DNA of 6,472 nt from Bacteroidota bacterium (GTDB lineage Bacteria > Bacteroidota > Ignavibacteria > Ignavibacteriales > Ignavibacteriaceae), in contig JAJYIL010000179.1 of NCBI GenBank assembly GCA_021790055.1, positions 1 to 6,472 of the forward strand, read 5' to 3'. Numbering within the stretch: position 1 is the first letter of the stretch; each line of letters begins with the position of its first letter. The position numbers and the translations under genes are program-made. Positions 1 through 3,973 of the stretch are shown here, piece after piece. The notes beneath the pieces are model-generated. The model was given only the letters and a program-made list of their open reading frames with translations. It was not told where the DNA came from and did not search any database.

Positions 1-2
1 AC

Positions 3-1295
3 ACAATTATTAAAAGAGGTAAAATAAAAATTGCGGTTCTCGGAATGATTACGCCGGCAATTCCGAACTGGCTTCCCAAAAAAATCTGGAGCGGAATTCA
101 GTTTGAAGATATGGTTGAGACTGCCCGCAAATGGATCAAGATTATTAAAGAAAAAGAGAAGCCTGATTTAATAATCGGCTTGTTTCATTCCGGTCCTGAA
201 GATGAAATGAAATATTATGATGATGGGAAAAGAGAAATTGAAAATGCATCGCGTTTAGTTGCGCAGCTTGTCCCCGGCTTCGATATTATTCTTGCGGGTC
301 ATGACCATGAAGTGTGGAATACCACAGTAAAAAATTCTGACGGGAAAGATGTATTGATTCTCGATCCGGCGAATGCTGCCCGGCATGCCGCTGTTGCGGA
401 GGTTATCATGAATTACGATAATTCAAATCATACATGGAAGAAGGAAATTAAAGGAGAAATAATAGACAGCAAAAATTACAAGCCGGATGAACTATTCATG
501 AAGAAGTTTTCTCCGGTTGTTGAAGAAGTTAAGAAGTATGTATCAAAGTCAATCGGAACTTTTACAAAAACAATCTCTACTCGCGAATCAATGTTTGGCG
601 ATTCTCCATTTGTCGATCTAATCCAGAGGATTCAACTTAAACTTACACATGCGGATGTTTCTTTCGCGACTCCGCTTTCATTTAACGCCGAAATTAAAAA
701 GGGAACTGTTTATGTCCGAGACATGTTTAATCTTTATAAATATGAAAATCTTCTTTACACAATGAGGCTAACCGGTAAGGAAATTAAAGACTATCTCGAA
801 TATTCCTACGGCAACTGGTTTAATCAAATGAAAAATGAAAACGACCATTTGCTGAAATTCAAGACTGACTCGACAGGAAATATTATTCATAGATACGGCA
901 GACCGGAACTGGCGACACCCTCTTACAGCTTTTCTTCTGCAGCAGGTATTATTTACACAGTAGATGTTTCAAAACTCGCCGGGAATAGAGTTTCGATAAA
1001 GTCTTTCTCAAACGGAAAGCCTTTCGATTTAACTAAGACTTATACTGTTGCAGTTAATTCATACCAGGGTAACGGCGGCGGCGGGCTTTTAACCAAAGGC
1101 TCCAAGATTCCTCAGAAAGAATTAGCTTCTCGAATCATTAATTCAACTCAGAAAGATCTCAGATATTATTTAATGAAATGGATTGAAAAGAAAAAGACCG
1201 TTACTCCGGAATCTTTGGGAAATTGGAAAGTGATTCCGGAAGTCTTGTGGAAAATGGGGAAAGATAAAGATTACAAAATTTTATTCCCTAATTGA
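3..1295 (+). CDS. 5'-nucleotidase / 2',3'-cyclic phosphodiesterase family protein (UshA/CpdB-like), N-terminus outside window
   Basis: Proteins of this family hydrolyse nucleotides or UDP-sugars outside the cytoplasm, with a metallophosphatase domain followed by a 5'-nucleotidase C-terminal domain. The frame is open from base 3 and reads KIKIAVLGMITPAIPNW before and across the ATG at 45. That segment looks like the interior of the metallophosphatase domain, so the ATG at 45 is probably not the start and the true start lies upstream. Visible metal-ligand motifs are GLFHSG (His at 186-188) and AGHDH (His codons at 300-302 and 306-308). The C-terminal domain begins near base 540 (SIGTFTKTIST). 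It carries the GDSPFVDLI motif, the LTGKEIKDYLEYS motif and the substrate-binding-type loop YQGNGGGG (1062-1085). About 430 residues are seen; full members usually run about 500-600, so a signal peptide and the first metal ligands are missing. The exact substrate cannot be read. The stop is TGA at 1293-1295. Confidence 0.88.
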   Translation, partial: TIIKRGKIKIAVLGMITPAIPNWLPKKIWSGIQFEDMVETARKWIKIIKEKEKPDLIIGLFHSGPEDEMKYYDDGKREIENASRLVAQLVPGFDIILAGHDHEVWNTTVKNSDGKDVLILDPANAARHAAVAEVIMNYDNSNHTWKKEIKGEIIDSKNYKPDELFMKKFSPVVEEVKKYVSKSIGTFTKTISTRESMFGDSPFVDLIQRIQLKLTHADVSFATPLSFNAEIKKGTVYVRDMFNLYKYENLLYTMRLTGKEIKDYLEYSYGNWFNQMKNENDHLLKFKTDSTGNIIHRYGRPELATPSYSFSSAAGIIYTVDVSKLAGNRVSIKSFSNGKPFDLTKTYTVAVNSYQGNGGGGLLTKGSKIPQKELASRIINSTQKDLRYYLMKWIEKKKTVTPESLGNWKVIPEVLWKMGKDKDYKILFPN

Positions 1296-1319
1296 AGTTC
1301 AGATAGGAATAGGACATAA

Positions 1320-1395
1320 ATGACACGGATTCCACAGATTTTCGCTGATCTTAAATCCGTGTAAATCAGCCTAATCCGCGAAATCAGCGTTCTAT
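1320..1395. repeat. Intergenic element of alternating AATCCG / AAATCAGC words
   Basis: This non-coding stretch is built from short repeated words. ACACGGATT (1323-1331) is the exact reverse complement of AATCCGTGT (1354-1362), giving a 9-bp stem around a 22-base loop. CGCTGAT (1343-1349) is the reverse complement of ATCAGCG (1383-1389). AATCCG occurs at 1354-1359 and 1373-1378, and AAATCAGC at 1363-1370 and 1381-1388, so the right half reads as two near-copies in tandem. From memory, very similar words (AATCCGTGTAAATC, AATCCGCGAAATCAGCG) are scattered between genes in many Bacteroidota, Ignavibacteria and other environmental genomes. That is recollection, not a search. No T-run follows the stem, so a simple intrinsic terminator is not supported. 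Its function is unknown. Confidence 0.6.
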
Positions 1396-1431
1396 TGCTG
1401 TTAATATGATTCACGTAAAAAATATTATTAG

Positions 1432-1439
1432 TAAATTTG
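1432..1439 (+). promoter_or_regulatory. Candidate -7 promoter box (TAnnTTTG type) of hemL
   Basis: TAAATTTG matches exactly the TAnnTTTG box known for the housekeeping sigma factor of Bacteroidota. The TTTG expected about 19-21 bases upstream is not clear: the bases near 1407-1412 read TGATTC. Transcription would begin around 1444-1447, leaving a leader of about 20 bases that still contains the GAGAG ribosome-binding site. This also favours the ATG at 1465 as the hemL start over a TTG at 1450. AT-rich DNA yields such boxes by chance, so confidence is modest. Confidence 0.38.
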
Positions 1440-1464
1440 ACTAAGTATTTTGAGAGATTTGGAA

Positions 1465-2760
1465 ATGAAGATGAATACAATTAAGAGTGAAAATTTATTT
1501 AACGAAGCACAAAAATATATTCCCGGCGGAGTAAACTCACCGGTACGCGCATTCAAGGCTGTCGGAGGCAATCCGGTTTTTATTCAACGCGGCGTAGGCT
1601 CAAAATTTTATGATGTGGATGGAAATGAATATATAGATTACATCGAAAGCTGGGGACCGCATTTATTCGGTCATAATCCTTCGTTTATAAAAGAAGCTTT
1701 GTTGAAAGCACTTGAGAATGGAACGAGCTTCGGAGCTCCGACTAAGCTTGAAGTTGATATGGCAAAGCTGATTTCAGAACTCGTTCCTTCGGTTGAAATG
1801 GTGCGAATGGTAAACAGCGGTACGGAAGCCACTATGAGCGCTGTTCGTGCAGCTCGCGGTTATACTGGCAAGGAAAAAATTATAAAGTTTGAAGGATGCT
1901 ACCACGGACATGCGGATTTCTTTTTGATAAAAGCCGGTTCTGGCGCTTTAACTTTTGGCGTTCCAACAAGTCCTGGCGTAACAAAAGGCAATGCTGCCGA
2001 TACGCTGATTGCCGATTACAATGATATAGATTCGGTAAAGAAAATAATTCAGCAAAATAAAAATGAAGCTGCCGCAATAATAATTGAGCCGATTGCAGGC
2101 AATATGGGGGTGGTTCCAGCAGACAAAAAATTTCTGGAAGAATTAAGAAGCATTTGCAGCGAAGAAAAAATTGTTTTAATCTTTGATGAAGTCATGACTG
2201 GATTCCGTGTTGCAAAAGGCGGCGCACAGGAACTGTACGGAATTAAGCCTGACCTTTCTACTTTTGGAAAAATTATCGGTGGCGGACTTCCGGTTGGTGC
2301 ATTCGGCGGTAAGAAAGCAATTATGGAAATGATTGCACCGAGCGGACCGGTTTATCAGGCAGGAACTTTAAGCGGCAATCCGTTGGCAATGGCTGCCGGA
2401 TATGCTGCGCTCAACTACATTAAAAGTAATCCGGATATTTATAAAACTCTTGAAGAAAGATCATCTTATCTTGAAAAAGGGATTCGGGAAACTTTATCTG
2501 AAGTGAAGAAGAATTTTGCTTTGAACCGTGTTGGTTCTATGATGACTTTGTTCTTTACTGAAGATGAAGTAAATAACTTTCATTCTGCAATAAAATCGGA
2601 CACTGTACTTTACGGAAAATTTTTCAGCGAGATGCTGAAACGGGGAATTTATCTGGCTCCAGCCCAGTTTGAAGCTGCATTTGTATCTACTGCACATTCA
2701 AAAGAAGACCTGGATAAAACTATATTAAATTTTTTTAGTTCTATAAAACATATTATTTGA
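1465..2760 (+). CDS. hemL: Glutamate-1-semialdehyde 2,1-aminomutase
   Basis: This PLP enzyme converts glutamate-1-semialdehyde to 5-aminolevulinate, the last step of the C5 route into haem and other tetrapyrroles, in the cytoplasm. From the ATG at 1465 it has 431 residues, close to the usual 425-430. Family motifs appear in order: GGVNSPVRAF (21-30), NSGTEA (117-122), YHGH (146-149, cofactor stacking region), FDEVMTGFR (from 240, with Asp241 expected at the PLP ring nitrogen), TFGKIIGGGLPVG with Lys269 as the PLP Schiff-base lysine, and YQAGTLSGNP (297-306). The C-terminal QFEAAFVSTAH motif is also present. Nothing appears truncated. GAGAG at 1452-1456 lies 8 bases before the ATG. A second ATG at 1471 (429 residues) and an in-frame TTG at 1450 are alternative starts. 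It stands alone: the flanking genes are unrelated and separated by gaps of more than 100 bases. Confidence 0.97.
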   Translation: MKMNTIKSENLFNEAQKYIPGGVNSPVRAFKAVGGNPVFIQRGVGSKFYDVDGNEYIDYIESWGPHLFGHNPSFIKEALLKALENGTSFGAPTKLEVDMAKLISELVPSVEMVRMVNSGTEATMSAVRAARGYTGKEKIIKFEGCYHGHADFFLIKAGSGALTFGVPTSPGVTKGNAADTLIADYNDIDSVKKIIQQNKNEAAAIIIEPIAGNMGVVPADKKFLEELRSICSEEKIVLIFDEVMTGFRVAKGGAQELYGIKPDLSTFGKIIGGGLPVGAFGGKKAIMEMIAPSGPVYQAGTLSGNPLAMAAGYAALNYIKSNPDIYKTLEERSSYLEKGIRETLSEVKKNFALNRVGSMMTLFFTEDEVNNFHSAIKSDTVLYGKFFSEMLKRGIYLAPAQFEAAFVSTAHSKEDLDKTILNFFSSIKHII

Positions 2761-2798
2761 TTGACTTATCTCATTCAAAAAAATATTTAGTAAATCTG

Positions 2799-2829
2799 TT
2801 TGCACTTAAATTGATTTTTGCGATATTTG
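2799..2829 (+). promoter_or_regulatory. Candidate Bacteroidota-type promoter of the beta-barrel gene
   Basis: TTTG at 2799-2802 and GATATTTG at 2822-2829 are separated by 19 bases. This matches the known TTTG...N19-21...TAnnTTTG arrangement except for the first base of the -7 box. Transcription would start about 35 bases before the ATG at 2872, leaving room for the TAGGAG ribosome-binding site. A sigma70 reading is also possible (TTGCAC at 2800-2805, ATATTT at 2823-2828), but its -10 box is poor. Confidence 0.35.
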
Positions 2830-2848
2830 TCTCCGCAAATTGTTTTTT
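2817..2848 (+). terminator. Weak hairpin plus T-run downstream of hemL
   Basis: TTTGCG (2817-2822) pairs with CGCAAA (2834-2839) around an 11-base loop. ATTG and then six T (2843-2848) follow. The arrangement resembles a small intrinsic terminator 57 bases after the hemL stop, but the 6-bp stem has only three G-C pairs. It also overlaps the candidate -7 box of the next gene, so it could equally be an operator-like dyad or chance. Confidence 0.25.
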
Positions 2849-2871
2849 CATAAAATTATTTAGGAGTAATA

Positions 2872-3570
2872 ATGAGAAAAAGTTTATTGTTTTTAACGGG
2901 TATCGCAGCCTTTATATTACTTTTTGCGAATCCTGCGTTCTCTCAGTTTCGACTAAATCTTGGTCCATCAGTGGGAACAAATTTCAACATTCATACCGGT
3001 TCCGATCTGCCTCAAAGCGGCAACGGCTTTGGATTTGTAATCGGCGGTCAGGCGGATATGAACTTTACGCCAACTATCGGTCTAATTGCAAACATGCAGT
3101 TTTATGATAATAGAAGCGGCTCTTTTACTCAAACCAGTTCTAATCAATATCAAGATCAGAATGGTAATCCCGTTACTTCCACAGTATCGACAGATAATTC
3201 TGCAAGTGTTGCTTACTTCGAGCTTGAGGCTTTGTTTAAAATTGGCTTAAAAAATAACAATTTGTTTTTCTTTGCCGGTCCCTCTGTTGGATTTAACGTC
3301 CAGGGTTCCTATGATCAAACTACTACCGAAACCTTTCCGGCTCCATATCAGAGTAATAACACTTCAAACTCAAGCAAAGGCTCTATCCAGAATATGAATG
3401 CCCGTTTTGAGTTAAAGTTCGGTGGCGGTTATGACATACCTACAGGTACCGGTATGTTCATTACTCCTCAAGTTTCTTTTGGATATGGATTAACAAACGT
3501 TGAACAAGACGTAAACTGGAAAATATTAACCATTCAGGCTTTGGTTACAGTTAAGTTCAACGTGATATAA
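2872..3570 (+). CDS. Small outer-membrane beta-barrel protein
   Basis: The protein has 232 residues. It begins with a clear Sec signal peptide: basic MRK, a hydrophobic core from residue 5 to about 19, and a likely signal peptidase I cut after AFS (residue 24). The mature part of about 208 residues alternates polar and hydrophobic residues in Gly- and aromatic-rich strands such as LNLGPSVGTNF, FFFAGPSVGFNV, ELKFGGGYD and ITPQVSFGYGL. This is typical of the short (probably 8-stranded) outer-membrane barrels common in Bacteroidota and relatives. Two Ser/Thr/Asn/Gln-rich stretches (around TQTSSNQYQDQNGN and YQSNNTSNSSKG) fit surface loops. The protein ends VKFNVI, so the final residue is not the usual aromatic one, though Phe lies three from the end. 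AGGAG (2862-2866) lies 5 bases before the ATG. A decayed relative lies downstream on the opposite strand. The function (porin, adhesion or structural) cannot be read from the sequence. Confidence 0.85.
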   Translation: MRKSLLFLTGIAAFILLFANPAFSQFRLNLGPSVGTNFNIHTGSDLPQSGNGFGFVIGGQADMNFTPTIGLIANMQFYDNRSGSFTQTSSNQYQDQNGNPVTSTVSTDNSASVAYFELEALFKIGLKNNNLFFFAGPSVGFNVQGSYDQTTTETFPAPYQSNNTSNSSKGSIQNMNARFELKFGGGYDIPTGTGMFITPQVSFGYGLTNVEQDVNWKILTIQALVTVKFNVI

Positions 3571-3613
3571 AATTTAGGTATTTACTTCTTTAAGAAAAAT
3601 AATTCTAATTAGC

Positions 3614-3655
3614 TTCCCGGGTACCGGGACTTGTTTATAATAAGATACCCGGGAA
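3614..3655. terminator. Strong hairpin, probable bidirectional transcription terminator
   Basis: TTCCCGGGTA (3614-3623) and TACCCGGGAA (3646-3655) form a perfect 10-bp inverted repeat with a 22-base loop. It lies 43 bases after the stop of the intact beta-barrel gene and 19 bases beyond the stop of the decayed minus-strand gene. A position between two convergent genes fits a shared terminator. The left arm can instead pair locally: TCCCGG (3615-3620) with CCGGGA (3624-3629) over a 3-base loop. No clean T-run follows on either strand; only ATATTTC follows on the + strand, and a stretch of T lies some bases further on the - strand. Intrinsic termination is therefore likely but not certain. Confidence 0.55.
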
Positions 3656-3674
3656 ATATTTCAACAATTAACTT

Positions 3675-3821
3675 TTAAATAAGATTAAACTTAACTCCCG
3701 CTAATAATTGGATAGCCTGGATCTCCCACTTAACATATTTGAAAGCAATGGTAAGCCATAACCCAATGTAATCTGCGGTATAATTTTCTTTTATAGCAGC
3801 AGTTTATTATTAGTAAGGTAT
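3675..3821 (-). pseudogene. Decayed C-terminal fragment of a beta-barrel paralogue
   Basis: Read on the minus strand, the segment ends VKWEIQAIQLLAGVKFNLI with a TAA at 3677-3675. The intact barrel gene ends VNWKILTIQALVTVKFNVI. Just upstream, in another frame (3784-3752), the minus strand reads IIPQITLGYGL, matching ITPQVSFGYGL of the intact protein. Joining the two frames needs one missing base near 3752, after which the alignment continues without a gap: by eye about 20 of 36 residues are identical. Further upstream, the GYGL frame has a TAA at 3793-3791 and the other frame has three consecutive TAA codons at 3812-3804. A faint KIPY (3824-3813) may correspond to DIPT of the intact protein. 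Nothing recognisable remains of the signal peptide or first strands. This is a frameshifted, stop-containing remnant of an old, inverted paralogue and not a recent copy. A sequencing error could explain one frameshift but not all the lesions. Confidence 0.72.
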
Positions 3822-3973
3822 TTTTAAAAGTAATTGGGATGATAGGAAAATCACCCGACTAAAGAAATTACATGCAATACTTAGTCCAGTCACATTTATT
3901 ATTTCTTCAAAGCTCTATTTTACCTTTCGAATGATTTATTTTGAAAGAGAAAGATTATAATACGAAGGTTAAT
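3822..3973. other. Gap before the peptidase gene, no gene seen
   Basis: Neither strand holds a convincing coding frame here, and no remnant of the N-terminal half of the decayed barrel gene is recognisable. TACCTTTC at 3921-3928 differs from TAnnTTTG only in the last base and could be the -7 box of the peptidase promoter, with a leader of about 40 bases, but no clear TTTG lies at the right distance upstream. GAAGG at 3964-3968 is the ribosome-binding site of the peptidase gene. Confidence 0.5.

Noticed and set aside
1271..1480. Minus-strand open frame of about 69 codons across the gap before hemL
   Set aside because: It is mostly a translation of the AATCCG/AAATCAGC repeat plus the edges of the flanking genes. 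It has no recognisable protein features.
1880..2697. Minus-strand open frames inside hemL
   Set aside because: They are antisense shadows of a highly conserved enzyme gene.
2757..3107. Plus-strand open frame of 116 codons overlapping the start of the barrel gene
   Set aside because: It lies in another frame over the barrel gene, which has a clear signal peptide, ribosome-binding site and family features. The overlapping product is low-complexity and unlike any family I know.
3956..3961. Perfect TATAAT hexamer just before the peptidase gene
   Set aside because: Transcription would start at about 3968, on top of the GAAGG ribosome-binding site. The only TTGAAA nearby (3941-3946) is 9 bases away, too close for a -35 box.
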